Below, one piece after another: positions 9,639 through 20,656 of a stretch of DNA of 64,000 nucleotides; position 1 is the stretch's first letter; each line of letters begins with the position of its first letter. The notes beneath the pieces are model-generated. The model made no database searches and had not been told where the DNA came from. It saw only the letters and a program-made list of their open reading frames with translations. The stretch is from Macrothele yani (taxonomy: Eukaryota; Arthropoda; Arachnida; Araneae; Macrothelidae). Where the stretch lies: the NCBI GenBank assembly GCA_039090855.1, contig CM077023.1, positions 81,443,127-81,507,126 of the forward strand, read 5' to 3'. Both the position numbers and the translations under genes were made by a program.

Positions 9639-9900
9639 GTTCTAAACAAGTTTGTAGGTTGAGAACTTTTCTGTGTTTTACAAAGGCTGGTTTAGGAAGG
9701 GATCTGGTCATAATGTCTGCAATCATTGAATTTGAAAGACAGTAGACTATTTCGATGATATCTGATATCATGATGCTGAAGATCTCTTATATAATGCAGT
9801 CAAGTGTCCATGTGCTTAAGTCTAAAGTTGCCTGTTTCAGATTGAGTAATTTTGATTGTTGGTTGATTGTCTTCGTAGAAGATTACTAGAAGATTTTGTT

Positions 9901-11190
9901 TCAAGTCGAAATCCTCACATAATTGGAACAGCCATTAAAATTCTTGTGCAGCTTCTGACAACGACAGGACACGTACTCTGCTTCCCAGGACGAAAGAGAA
10001 AGAGACACGCAGTTCTGCTTTCTAGATTTCCAGGATATACAAATGTTTCCAAGAAATACTAAGAATCCAGAAGTCGATTTTTTGTCTGACATGTCTTGTG
10101 CCCAGTCTGCATCGGAATACTCTTTAAGAATTGGAGGTTCGGTTGAAGATAATTTAAATTTTAAATTTTTTGTGGTCTTTAGATACCTAATAAGTCTTTT
10201 GACTGCATTCCAGTCACTTTGTGTCGGTTTGGCAGACGTTCTACTTAAGATGTGCATGGCGGCAGTGATATCAGGTCTTGTAAAGTTAGAAATAAATAAT
10301 AGAGATCTAATTGCTTGTCTATACTTGTGGTTATTGTCAAATAAATCTTGTTCATCATTTAACTGATAATAACTGGTTTCCATCGGAGTGTTCGTAGGTT
10401 TAGCGTCTTTAAGTTCGAATTTTTCAACTAATTCATTAATTTTATTTTGTTGATTCAGAAAATATTCTCCATTTGAATTTCGATTAACTTCAATCCGAAG
10501 ATAATGTTTTACTTGGCCTAAATTGGTTAAGTCATAGTTCTGCTTCAGATCTTCAACAACTTTATCAGTTTGCAGTGGATTTTGTGAACTAATTAAAATA
10601 TCATCAACATATAGAATCAAATACATTGTGTTAGCTTTTTCAAATTTTGTGAAAAAACATGAGTCTGCTTTGCTCTGAGTAAAACCCATATTTTTCAAAG
10701 TAGCTTCTATGGATTCGTTCCACGATCTTGCAGCTTGTTTAAGCCCATAAATTGCTCTGTTGAGTTTGCATACTTTATTATCATTGCTTCTTTCTTCGAA
10801 ACTTTCAGGCTTCTCCATATAAATATCTTCATTAATGTTGGCATTTAAGAACGCTGATTTTATATCCACATGGTGAACAAACATCATTTTATGTGCAGCC
10901 GCTGCGAAAAATATCCTTATAGTGGTTTGTTTCACTACAGTTGCATGTACCTCATCATAGTCAGTGCCGTATCTCTGATCATACCCTTTAGCAACAAGCC
11001 TAGCCTTATATTTTATTATCTGACCCTGCTCATTGCATTTTGTTTTGAAGATTCATTTACATCCAATAGGGGTTTTTCCTTTTGGTAATTCTGTTAATGA
11101 CCACGTGCCATTGTTTCTCAGTGATTTCAGCTCCTCTTGCACAGCTGTTTCCCATTTTTCCTGTTGAACCTTTGGTAAATGTTGAATGTC
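9901..11190 (-). pseudogene. Copia reverse transcriptase and RNase H
   Basis: The open part 10935-9901 (344 codons) holds HHVDIKSAFLNANINEDIYM (RT motif A with its catalytic Asp), CKLNRAIYGLKQAARSW, LILYVDDILISS (YVDD motif), NYDLTNLGQVKHYL and IRSLLFISNFTRPDITAAMH. The RNase H segment EYSDADWAQDMSDKKSTSGF and SLSSWEAEYVSC follows. The catalytic aspartates of the RT are kept. The frame is lost at the C-terminus and upstream of about 10935, where RT text continues (YDQRYGTDYDEV-like) in another frame. Confidence 0.9.
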
Positions 11191-11205
11191 TTTTAGAGAC
11201 TTGGG

Positions 11206-11436
11206 TTATGGTTTTTTAACAATTTGTATAAATTCTTGTGGAAAATTATTTGTAGTTTCTTTAGTAAATGATTCTGCTGCATTTAAAGACAGTCTTTGCA
11301 CCGGTATACCTTTTGTAGACCTTTGCGACCTTCTTAGTGGTTGAATGTCTGACTCAGTTTCATTACTATCATCCTTTAGTTGAGAATTTGTTTGTAGATT
11401 TTCTTCTACTGTAGTTCCTTGATTCGTAACACCCAT
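11206..11436 (-). pseudogene. Copia integrase-RT linker fragment
   Basis: The minus frame reads QPLRRSQRSTKGIPVQRL, the typical RRSxRxxKG linker found between integrase and RT in Copia polyproteins. It is cut off from both neighbours by stops. Confidence 0.75.
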
Positions 11437-11804
11437 GGGTATATGAGAAATATTGTCTCCTTCTTCATTAGGTTTTTATACACTAAGTTCAAACTCCAAG
11501 AATCTGACAGATCTTGAGATTATGACCTTTTTGTTGCTTGAATAGATCCTATAGCCTTTGCTATGGTAATCATAGCCCACAAAGATGCCTTCAATTGCTG
11601 TTTGATCGAGCTTATGTCTTCTTTGCTTGTGTATGTACGCAAATGCTTTGCATCCGAATACTTAGAAATGACTCAAGTTAGGCTTTACATTACTCCACAA
11701 TTCATATGGAGTCTTTTCATTTGCTTTTGTTGGCAATCGGTTTTGTAGATATGTTGTAGTTAATACTGCTTCACCCCAGAAAGGCTTTGACAAGTTTGCA
11801 TTAA

Positions 11805-12422
11805 TTATATTGCTCTTGACATATCCATTAACGTCGTATTTTTTCTTTCCGCTACACCATTTTGAGGAGGAGAGTAAGGTACTGATTTTTGATGATGTAT
11901 TCCTTGACTTGCCAAGAAGCTTTGAATTTGATGATTGCAGTATTCTTTTCCATTATCAGTTCTAATGGCTTTGATCTTTCTTTTGAACTTATTTTGAGTT
12001 GAGGCAATAAATTCTTTGAGTTTATTGTACACTTCACCTTTACTTGATAATAAGTAGACAATCGAATATCTACTAAAATCATTTATGAAAGTTACGAAAT
12101 ATTTATTTCCACCAAAACTTTCAGTTTCCATAGGACAGCATAAGTCAGAATGAATCAACTCTAAGGGCTTTTTAGCTCTAAAATTTGCCTGTTTTGGATA
12201 AGGCTTATCAATTGATTCTGCTTTGATGCAAGTTGTGCACTAGAGGTCATGTGAGCAATTGTTTATAATAAATCCTTTTGAGAGGTCATGAGCTGCCATT
12301 AGTTTAATATTATCAAAATTTCTGTGACCTAATCTCAAATGCCATTTGAACAGACAATTTTCATTTTGGCATAACTGACTTTGAATTTTTGAAACATATT
12401 GATTATCTGCACTATTTGGCAA
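11805..12422 (-). pseudogene. Copia integrase (pre-integrase and core)
   Basis: The pre-integrase zinc-binding region reads LFKWHLRLGHRNFDNIKLM (12350-12280). After a break, the core reads IHSDLCCPMETESFGGNKYF (first Asp), FINDFSRYSIVYLL, IKAIRTDNGKEY (second Asp) and GIHHQKSVPYSPPQNGVAER (catalytic Glu in the AER motif). All three DDE residues are visible. The pieces are in different frames. Confidence 0.9.
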
Positions 12423-12475
12423 TATTGATTATCTCTACTATTTGGCAATATTGATTATCTGCACTATTTGGTGCT
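12398..12475. repeat. 26-bp tandem repeat, three copies
   Basis: The unit ATTGATTATCTGCACTATTT plus GGCAAT is repeated at 12398, 12424 and 12450 with a single change in the middle copy. It lies inside the integrase region and contributes to its frame damage. Confidence 0.85.
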
Positions 12476-12681
12476 ACTAATAATTATATATAAACTCTCA
12501 TCTCCTGCTATCAACTCTAAGGCATTACATTATCATTCTGCATTATAGTACAAATATTTTCCTTGAAAGATACAGTATGATTCTTACTAGTTAGCGTTTT
12601 AACTGTAACAGGTTACCAAAAAGTTCTGGAATGTATAGCACATTTTCAAGTGTTACCTTGCTTTCTTCATTTTGAAGAGTT

Positions 12682-12909
12682 TTAACATTTAGGATTCCTT
12701 TGCCAATTCCTCCTGTAAGTAACCTCGTGCCATTTGCAATCACAAACTGAGTTTTCAGAACTTTCTGTTAATTGTGTGAAAAAATTAACATTTCCACTCA
12801 TGTGACTTGTTGCCCCTGAGTCAATGACCCAATCGGAGTTATGTATAGTCTCTTCTATTTTTGAAATGTAATTCCTATCTATTTTTGTGAACCATAGGAA
12901 CATTTTCAT
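12682..12909 (-). pseudogene. Copia aspartic protease fragment
   Basis: The minus frame reads DWVIDSGATSHMSGNVNFFT, which carries the D-S-G active-site motif of the Copia protease about 30 residues into the piece. The frame then ends shortly after TYRRNWQRNPKC. Confidence 0.8.
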
Positions 12910-13829
12910 TAATGTTAGAAATTTGTATTTGTTGGCAATTAACTTTTGTATCTTTCATTTCCAAAACATCTTCGAGATCCTGTGATGATTTTGAGTCATA
13001 TGGAAGTATGTTTCGTTGTTGTACAGCCGCCTGATGTGTACAAACATTTAGTTTGTGCTTTTGGTAATTAATTTGCTTCTTTGTAGAATGTTGTTTTTCT
13101 TTGTTTTTATTTTTAAGATGCCAGCATTCATTTTTATTATGACTTGATTTATGACAATATGTGCAATATTTCTTCCCCACATTACTTGAGGTATTATTAC
13201 AGTTGCTGTAATAGCTCTTTTTGGAAGAGTTTCCTTTAAATGCAAATGTTTTTTGTGTTGCTTGTGATGTGTGAGATTTTCTCAAATTCTTATCTATTAG
13301 TTTGTTACTAACATATTCTAGGGTAAGCTCATCTTCAGATTTACTTTCAAGTGATGTAATGAGTTTTGAATATGATTCAGGCAGACTGCATAAAAGAATT
13401 GCACTCAGGTGCGAATCCTGAATAGATTCACCAATGCAGTTTAATTTTTCTGCTAATTCCATGACTTCCTTAATGTGCTCCTGCATAGTAGTTCCCCCAC
13501 TGAATTTTATAGAATACAGCTTCCTTAATAGAAACAATTTGCTAGAAAGATTGTCTCTCATGAACTGATTTTAACTTGTTCCAAGTGTCTTGTGCAGTGT
13601 TTTGATGTAAAACATGAATGATCTGCGAGTCTCCAATGTGTAGGCAAATGAGAGCTTTTGCTAACTTATCTTTCTTCACCCATTCTTGGTCTGAATTTTC
13701 TGGTTTTATTCCAAACACTATATCAACTAAACCATCTCTTATTAACAGTTGGTTAAGTTTAAATTTCCACATTGCAAAGTTGTTATTGTTTAGTTTTCCC
13801 ATCTGTACTCTTTCACGATATTGCGCCAT
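12875..13829 (-). pseudogene. Copia gag, two frames
   Basis: A start Met at 13829 opens MAQYRERVQMGKLNNNNFAM and continues with WVKKDKLAKALICLHIGDSQ to a frameshift near 13550. The second frame reads LFLLRKLYSIKF, MELAEKLNCIGE, LLCSLPESYSKLI and the zinc knuckle CTYCHKSSHNKNECWHL (CX2CX4HX4C, about 13130). This is the UBN2-type gag of Copia elements. The upstream 46 codons before the Met come from leader and LTR sequence. Confidence 0.9.
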
Positions 13830-13929
13830 TTTGAACTTTATTTTTATCACTTTACTATTCTTTAAAAATTTCTCTTCGCTTACAAGGTGATGAATCACAT
13901 TGGTATACAATTTTTTTAATACAATATTT

Positions 13930-13955
13930 CCAGTGAATTTCAGTCTCATAATCAA
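13930..13955 (-). other. Copia primer-binding region (tentative)
   Basis: Directly after the 5' LTR the minus strand reads TTGATTATGAGACTGAAATT. Insect Copia is primed by an internal part of initiator tRNA-Met (GGTTATGGGCC-like), and this sequence resembles it in 8 of 11 bases. The match is imperfect. Confidence 0.3.
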
Positions 13956-14431
13956 TGTTGAAGTCATGAGATCATTCTTTGTTTATTTCGAAACATTTCA
14001 TTCAACGATGTTCCCGATTGTGATAAAAAATGAATAATCAATCGTACAAGGATATGAAGAATAATCAAAGGTTTTACCTTAATTAAATCCAATTTAATTA
14101 ACCCAGAAGAAATATCCAGTTGTAATATTAAATCATATGAAGAATGAAGAATATGAAGGTACATTTAGACACACTAAAGTCAATTCTTTGAATCAACGAA
14201 GTTCAGTTTACATCTCAACAAAAATCCACTTTTTATTTTCACAGACACACTTTATCACCTTCTCATGAGAGAGGGAAACAGCTAAGAGACAAAGTCCAAG
14301 CAATCGTTCTCGAAAGCAGGAATTTCATAACGCAATACACACGAGGAGGTTATGGTTCTGCTTTAAACTGTGATTTGAGTTGAGTTGACCAAAGTTGTTT
14401 AGGGCAGAGATTCATGACGTCATGTCCAACA
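13956..14431 (-). repeat. Copia 5' LTR
   Basis: A 476-bp LTR, TG...CA, paired with 9162-9627. The target duplication AAATC follows at 14432-14436. Confidence 0.95.
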
Positions 14432-14436
14432 AAATC

Positions 14437-14718
14437 AAAGCGATTCTCTGTTTCATGGTAATTAATGCTCACCACAATAGAAAGAATTTCGTGTGGGATA
14501 CCTTTTAATACTAAAACGCCAAGGTTCTGTCCAAGCCAACTCAATACCTTAATGCATGTTTGGACAAAAGTCAAAAAATTCGTAAATATGTCATTGAAAT
14601 TGTCAAAGGTCAAATGTTTTCAAATTTTCTCATGGTTCAAAACCTCGAGAATTCCTGGTAAGAAGCAGTGCACAACGTTTTGTGTAAGCAACTTTTACCA
14701 GTGTATCCTCTTTTGAGC
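14437..14718. other. No feature recognised
   Basis: This is the flank between the Copia element and the next SINE. Confidence 0.3.
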
Positions 14719-14938
14719 ATTTTTTTTTTGATTGGAGGTTTAACGACCACCGTGAGCAACTCAATGGGCTATAAGCAGTCGCCCGTCCCTAATTTAGGGT
14801 CACTGGTTCCAGGGAAGGGAGAGAGCCAGTGCCGTAAGACAAACATAACATCCATGCCTCACCGGTATTCGAACCCGGACCCCATTCGGACGAATGATCA
14901 GAGGCCATCGCTTAGACCACTGCGCCAGAGCATGACAA
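14719..14938 (-). mobile_element. tRNA-derived SINE (family S), copy 2, best preserved
   Basis: The minus strand reads GGCGCAGTGGTCTAAGCGAT (A-box region), GGGTTCGAATACCGGTGAGG (B box), then the body ending GCTCACGGTGGTCGTTAAAC and an A-rich tail (T9 on the plus strand at 14721). This copy is uninterrupted and serves as the empty-site reference for the TRIM insertion in copy 4 (AATGGGCTATAAGCAG at 14766-14781). Confidence 0.85.
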
Positions 14939-15466
14939 TACCTTCTTTGTGTGCACGTATCACACACGTATTTTCTTCATGGAAATTTTATTATACCTTT
15001 TCTCAGGGTGATTAAAATTACAGCCAGAAAACTCTGCAAATATGTGCAATATACTACTTATCTCTTTGTCGGTCTACCCATAATGTATCGAAATGGCAAT
15101 CAATGGATTCAAGTGAATTATGGATATAAAGATTGCAACCGAAAATATAGAATCACAACGTTAAAAGACGTAACACGATATAAATTGAGACATAAAGCAC
15201 GAGAGATTTATCAGACGCGATACATAAAACCCAGTCTCATAATCATAATTCCTTAGTGACACGAAAGACAAATTGAGATTGTGTTCGGAATAATCAAAAC
15301 GTAGCATAAGCAAAGAAAGTCTGCGGACCTTATTGCCCCCAGAAAGATAGAAATCACGACAGAGTGGTTCTCTACTCCCATTCCGAAACAGATAGATCCA
15401 TGTATCAATTGCCTCCCCCCACTACTAAACTACCCCTCCTCCATGCGAGCAGAAACCCACGCACAC

Positions 15467-15469
<3 letters not shown>

Positions 15470-15497
<28 letters not shown>

Positions 15498-15498
15498 G
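15470..15498. repeat. (TC)n microsatellite
   Basis: An uninterrupted TC dinucleotide run of about 14 units. Confidence 0.9.
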
Positions 15499-16135
15499 TA
15501 CAAAGTAACGGGAAACATTCATATATTACTATGAGCAAGGAAAGAAAGAAAAAGATTTGTGGATGCCTATGCATGCTGAGGACTGTGTAATTGGTCAGCT
15601 AGATCAAGGAGCAATTCCCTTGAGGAAAAGAAACATCAAAACAATCAATTTGTTGGCAGGATGTAGATTTCAATAATGGAGCCCAGCGCAGTTGAGCTGT
15701 TTTTCCAGCGTGCAGCGCAGTTCGTCAAATCTGTCGTATCTTATCAAGAGACAGTCCACCATGCGAGTGCAAAAGGTGCCAGACAACTTGCAAATAAAAA
15801 AAAAAAAATAAAAAAAGACTTGTCAACTGTTCTTTATGATATCGTCGCGTTGATATTCTAAAGTGTTTTTCCTGTTCTTCGAGTGGGAAAAATCGCCTTC
15901 TGACTACAAAAGTAGCTGCTGGACAACAAAAAAGAAAGCATAAATTGGGTTTTAAGCGACACTGGAATTCCTGCGGGAGGAACACGTTTTTTTTTTCAGT
16001 TTTTTTTTTCTTTTCAAGTGTTAATCCGTAATGAATCTTGCATGTTGCACTGAATTGGGAGAATTTTCTTCTAGCCGTAAAATATAACACAAATTGTTTT
16101 AATTCCACAAAATGTGGCTACGAATGGTGACTTAT

Positions 16136-16152
16136 GAGAGAGAGAGAGAGAG
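16136..16152. repeat. (GA)n microsatellite
   Basis: A GA dinucleotide run of about 8 units. Confidence 0.85.
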
Positions 16153-16523
16153 AAATAAACACGTGCTCAGTTCAATGTGAAAGAGTTTCAGAGTTCTGAG
16201 CTAGGAAATTCTGTTATAGTACTTCTTACAAATATTATGAAAACTTTGCTTCAATATTTTTATTGGTAATATATTTCGTAGATTACGCTAAACTGGAATG
16301 ATTCAGGTTGTTGTTTTTATTTAAAAACATATCTGTGAAGGCATAGGGAAATCTGAACCAATTTTAAGAATTTTTTTAGAATATTAAGTGTAATCAAAAT
16401 GATTGAATATGTCATGTCATAGTTATCATTTCGTTGTACTCACCTTTAACGTCTTTTCAAAATTTGTGACATATTAAAGAGGTGATGCACATGTCAAGAC
16501 GGCAAGTAACAGTGATAGGCACT

Positions 16524-16600
16524 TGTCTGTGTAGCTTAATTGGGAAAGCATTCGGCTCCAGAGCAGAATGCGGATTCGAGCCCCTGCCATCGGCAAAATT
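16524..16600 (+). other. tRNA-like sequence
   Basis: TGTGTAGCTTAATTGGGAAA (A box), an anticodon-like arm with CGGCTCCAGAGCAGAATG and GCGGATTCGAGCCC (B box) lie in tRNA order over about 75 nt. Acceptor pairing is poor, so a SINE head or tRNA relic is more likely than a gene. Confidence 0.5.
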
Positions 16601-16620
16601 GTTGTTTTCATAACTTTATA

Positions 16621-17299
16621 GGACAGATAAATGAAAGCTGGAAATATAAAACTCCTCTCACGAAAAATATAATTTTATTTCGCGAGTGGTTTTAACGATC
16701 TTAACAATAACATATTCAAAATTCTTTCTGATGGGCAGTTCTGGATGTCTAGTGGCCATGCAACCTACAAGCCTTTATTTTACAGCTCATGTTGGCTCAC
16801 ATAAATCATCTTGAGATGCGTGATGCATTAATTGCTTGACTGAGGTGCGTAATTTCACTGTGGCGTTTTCTTTACAGTTCCAATAGCTGTTTTTTTTTTG
16901 TTTTTTTTTGCTTCAAGTAATTTCTTTTGACATGACTCTATGTAGGCTTTTTTTTTCTTTTTTTTATCATTTCGGTTTTTTAGCTGCAAAAAAATGTTGC
17001 GCACGTAGCCATTTTTTTGTTTTACTTTAATTTAAGCCATTTATTTTACTATTTCTGTTTTCTAGACATTTTTGTTTCGTGACTGTACATGAATTTGTCT
17101 CAACCTTCGAAACATTTTGCTTCCCTTAAACTACAATTCGAACTTCAGATCTGCAGCTAGGATATCAAGTTTAAACTAAGATTACTGTTATCGATTATTT
17201 TTAGATTTCTCTTTTAATCCCATATTTCAACAAGTCGGGCAGCCGACCAGAATTACGGTTCCCAGTTTAAAGAAAATCATAAAATCTTCCCTTTGGATT
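16621..17299. other. No gene; AT-rich, T-rich tracts
   Basis: Several poly-T tracts (16890-17020) and no coding signal. The word GGACAGATAAATGAAAGCTG at 16621 recurs at 17535. Confidence 0.35.
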
Positions 17300-17465
17300 T
17301 TGTGCTTTTTTTGTTTTGGAGTTTTTTACAACAACCGTGTGGAACCGAATGAGCGATAAGCAGTGTTCCGTCTCTGATTTCAAGGAGGTGAGAGAGCCAG
17401 AACCGTAGGACAAGTGCTTGAATGACATCCGAAGCGCTGGCTTCGTCCGAGATTGGCCCGCGCAT
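17300..17465 (-). mobile_element. SINE family S, decayed copy
   Basis: Diverged versions of the body words (GAGCGATAAGCAGTGTTCCG, GAGAGAGCCAGAACCGTAGG, then GAAGCGCTGGCTTCGTCCGA) appear in the expected minus-strand order. The B box is not recognisable. Confidence 0.5.
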
Positions 17466-17954
17466 GATTAAAAATACGATCTGATGACGTGGAAAGACTA
17501 GGTAACGCGCATCAACCGAGCAGTTCTAAATCGAAGGACAGATAAATGAAAGCTGGGATTATGGGCTGCAGTGTTGCTTAGGCTGAACCTGCAGAGCAAC
17601 ATTCACGCTGAATTAAAAAACAAAAATGTACCTTTATGTAAGGAGAATACTCTTGAACTTATTTCAAGTTCTTATTCTTTCGCTTATAATTTAAAATTGA
17701 TAATACCGTTGTAATTTCAATTTTCGATTTTCTTTAAAGTTTTCATGTACCTCGGTTTCAGTTTTTATTTCATATATTTTTATCCGTACTATTTTTGAGC
17801 ATTTTTACCTGAATTCTGCAGTTTGAAGCTGTCATTTACTTTTCACATACATGCCAATAGATCTATTCAGTTAATGATATTGGCGACGCAAAAATGATGC
17901 TAATTTCTGAAAGAGTGAAAGAGTAGAATAACCTGTTGTAATGTCTGTTTACTA
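17466..17954. other. No feature recognised
   Basis: AT-rich unassigned sequence. Confidence 0.3.
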
Positions 17955-18195
17955 TTCTGAAAAAAAAATAAGTGGTTGAATTCACAGAAAATTCCTTGAA
18001 ATAACGTGCAGAAAAATTGCCTGTTGGCGTTCTCCTGTAACAAAAATTTCGTTTTTGAAAGCTTTTGTTACTTCTAACTTTAGTATTTTGACAAAATTTC
18101 TGTAGTGACTAATTCCGTTAATTTCAGAAAAATCAGTTTTGCGTTTTTCCGTATTTATACAAAAATTTCGCAAAATTGACGATCTTCTCACGAAT

Positions 18196-18282
18196 CATTT
18201 CTCCCTGGTGGGTTTCGAACCCGATACCTTTTCTTTGAGAACCGTGCGTGCTATCGTTGAACCACAAAGACACGAAACGTAC
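18196..18282 (-). other. tRNA-like block inside repeat G copy 1
   Basis: The minus strand has TGTGGTTCAACGATAGCACG (A-box-like) and ATCGGGTTCGAAACCCACCA (a strong B box with paired T-stem). The corresponding block in copy 2 is at 37010-37090, so it belongs to the repeat rather than being a separate SINE. Confidence 0.6.
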
Positions 18283-18545
18283 CCTCACGTATAAGGCAGA
18301 ACTCTAATTGCGCAATGATGAAATGTTTTTTGCTATTAATGCGATTGAATTAGTCATTTTAAAATTTTCTGTTGAAGCTTATTTTCCTGAATAGGTTTGT
18401 AATAATCATATTTTTTCTATACGAGAACTTATTATAAATTATGTATTTTTTCATCAAGATTTTTCGAAGCAAAAGAATACTTTGAAACTTGAGATCTGAT
18501 TAAATTGACAATGAATTTCAAATATCTTAAAGAAAAGGTGAACTA

Positions 18546-19780
18546 CACTATATTGACAAAAGTCACCGGACACCTAAAAGAGAAACACAACATAGCATTT
18601 ATTGACATACATTAGTACGGTGTCGGTCTACCTTTGGCCTTTAATGCATGCACTGATCCTTCGAGACATGCTTTCGTGAAGGTTTTGGAACACAGCGATA
18701 GGTATGCGCTTCCATTCAGTATATAATGCTGCCACTAACTGTTGCTTAGTAGTAGGCCTTCGTTCCAAACTTCTTATGCGGCGCTCTAATCCATCCCATA
18801 GGTGCTCTATGGGATTAAGATGTGCTGGCCAGTAGACACACGATACGGAATTATCGTCAAACCACGCCGTAAAAGTCCTTGCTTTATGGCTCGGTGCATT
18901 AACCTGATCGTACCAACAAGGCTCGGTTCCATAGTATTGCCACAGAGTTGGTCGGGCATAGTTGTTCAGAATATCGAGGTAGACGTGCTGGTTAACAGGT
19001 TTGTCCACGATAACCAATGGGCCGGGACCATACCACGAAAAACACCCCCACACGAGTACAATGCCAGCTCCAAACTTGACCGTAGGAACAGTCCACTGTG
19101 TTAAATAGTGTTCCCTCGGCTGCCGCCATACCCACACACGGCCATCAGATTGATGGATCGTATATCTGGATTCATCAGTCCATAGGACTCGTTTCCATTT
19201 ATCTACGGTCCACGATAAATGTTCTTAACACCATGCTAAACGACGAGTAGCATTCCGAGTGGAGCTGAAAGGCTTATGAGCAGCCGCACGACCACGGTAA
19301 CCCATGGAATGAAGTTCTCTGCGAATGGTACGTGTACATGCCGAGGTTCTAGCATTTTTACTCACCTGTACACTGTGGTCTTGTGCAGTACTCCGTCGAT
19401 TAGCTGTAACGACTCTCCTGCGGCTTCGACTTCCCCTATCACGGATTTTCTTTGGTCCGCCGGTACGTTTTGCTGCTTCAGGTACGCCATGTCTCTTCCA
19501 CTTATTCAGTACATCCAAAACAGTTGACTTGGGTATGTTTAAATGCCTCTCGGTTTCTCTTATGGACAACCCACTAATATAACACCCAACAATCTTTCCT
19601 TTCGCGAAGTCAGTACTCTCCCGCCGCGACATTTTCACTCAACCTCACGGTGTGATATGATCGCAGTCAGCTGTAGGCTTGCTTTTATACCGTTTGCAGC
19701 TGTACCGCGCATCTTAACGACGCAGCGGATCCGTTCCTTTGCTTTTGAAGGGATGTCCGGTGACTTTTGTCAATATAGTG
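18546..19780 (-). mobile_element. Tc1-like transposon (Tc1-2), 1235 bp with perfect inverted repeats
   Basis: Ends read CACTATATTGACAAAAGTCA and continue to a 27-bp perfect inverted repeat, flanked by TA at 18544-18545 and 19781-19782. It sits inside repeat G copy 1, whose sequence resumes on both sides. The single gene is on the minus strand. Confidence 0.95.
18628..19638 (-). pseudogene. Tc1-2 transposase, one nonsense codon
   Basis: One continuous frame from MKMSRRESTDFAKGKIVG at 19638 to a stop at 18628 is interrupted only by a TAA at 19225-19227 (after RRLAWC, in a position where the family has Gln). It shows the helix-turn-helix N-terminus (GLSIRETERHLNIPKSTVLD), a GPKKIRDRGSRSRRR stretch, WTDESRYTIHQSDGRVWVW (first Asp), VWGCFSWYGPGPLV, QVNAPSHKA and LNPIEHLWDGLERR (catalytic Glu). 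The second Asp, normally in QQDNAPCH, has become Val. The length of 336 codons is normal for Tc1. It moves DNA by cut and paste at TA sites; this copy is inactive by two point changes. Confidence 0.9.
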
Positions 19781-20514
19781 TATGAAATGCTTTATATAGT
19801 ATATAATAAAACTACTAAATATAGAATTTATTCTTGATAGCTATAACAGCTTTTGTCTTAAGGTGTCCACAAACTGATACATAGACATCATATAGTGACG
19901 TGCACAATAATTTAAGTACCAGGTTTCTTACAGTGACACAATAGCTGGTGCACAAAATGAGGAAGAGAGGAAGAAATATCCTTTTCCACAATGAGCAAAA
20001 TTCCATGCGATATGCTATCCACGATGTCCTATCTCACTACTGAAATTCAAAATCAGGACCCCCAACAGACGATTGAAATTTAATAATTAACCAAACCTCA
20101 AGTATATTCCGGCAAATCACTCCTATTGCCAATAGTTTTTCATCTGATGAATAACGGAAAAAGTGAGAACAGAATTTTTCCGTTAATTTACGAAAGAAAT
20201 TGAGGAAAGGTTTCTAAAAATTCAAAATTTTCCTGTCGTACGCAGAATCTGTGAAATGAAGGTTTTTCCCAGTCATGTCATAGAAAAGGTTACATCAAGA
20301 ACACGCTTTGTTAATTTACGAAACGGATCATGGGAAATGGCTCGTGAATTTCAGAAAACTCTTTACAGTCTAATATAATAGTTGATGTTTAACCATTTGT
20401 GTTCTGTTAAAAATCTTGGGGTACGTTGCACCGAAATGTGATGCTACTCCAGTTTCACCACTTCTTTCCGGCAAAGGTAAACCATTGTGTGGTGTACAAA
20501 ACGATTCACTGTAA

Positions 20515-20656
20515 ACCGTCACACAGGAAAACTGCCACACAGGAAGACCGCCACACATCTTTCAGCAACTTGAAAAACTGCCACACACTGGAAAACTGCC
20601 ACACACCGGAAAACTGCCACACCGGAAGATTGCCACACAGGAAAACTGCCACAAGT
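20515..20656. repeat. Minisatellite in left end of foldback A
   Basis: Variants of GGAAAACTGCCACACA recur with spacings of 14-16 bases and some larger ones. The inverted partner lies at about 22690-22915. Confidence 0.8.

Larger units (their letters stand above)
9162..14431 (-). mobile_element. Copia-type LTR retrotransposon, full length, coding regions decayed
   Basis: Two LTRs (9162-9627 and 13956-14431) that both begin TGTTGAAGTC and end GTCCAACA enclose minus-strand gag, protease, integrase, RT and RNase H in the order gag-PR-IN-RT-RH, which is diagnostic for Copia. The flanks carry the same five bases, AAATC (9157-9161 and 14432-14436), an exact target duplication. A purine run AAGTGGGGGAT precedes the 3' LTR on the minus strand. 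The LTRs differ at about 3% of positions plus a few indels by eye, so the insertion is not very recent. Several frameshifts and stops separate the domains, so it is not autonomous. Confidence 0.95.
14939..16515. other. No gene; simple repeats and one short duplicated segment
   Basis: Contains (TC)n at 15470-15498 and (GA)n at 16136-16152. The words TTTGTGGATGCCTATGCA and GCTGAGGACTGTG at 15555-15596 recur at 23077-23122. No coding region is recognised. Confidence 0.4.
17955..20372 (+). mobile_element. Dispersed repeat G, copy 1 (interrupted by Tc1-2)
   Basis: About 1.2 kb of non-coding sequence shared in order with 36768-38400 (plus) and 55613-56695 (minus). Landmarks are AATAAGTGG, GAATTCAC.GAAAATTCCT, CGTGCAG, a tRNA-like block, CCTGAATAGGTTTGTAATAA, GATTTTTCGA, ACAGCTTTTGTCTTAA, CAGACGATTGAAATTTAATA and the repeated CGTTAATTTACGAAAGAAAT near the end. 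The outer ends of the best copies resemble ACACTGTAAAAAAT, giving an imperfect inverted repeat. It looks like a non-autonomous DNA transposon, but the class is not proven. Confidence 0.7.

Noticed and set aside
14719..14938. A functional tRNA gene at the SINE head
   Set aside because: The tRNA part is followed by a conserved SINE body and A-tail and is present in several diverged copies.
20515..20656. Regularly repeated short units that might suggest a CRISPR array
   Set aside because: Units are contiguous and degenerate without unique spacers, in a eukaryotic context, and have an inverted partner 2.2 kb away.
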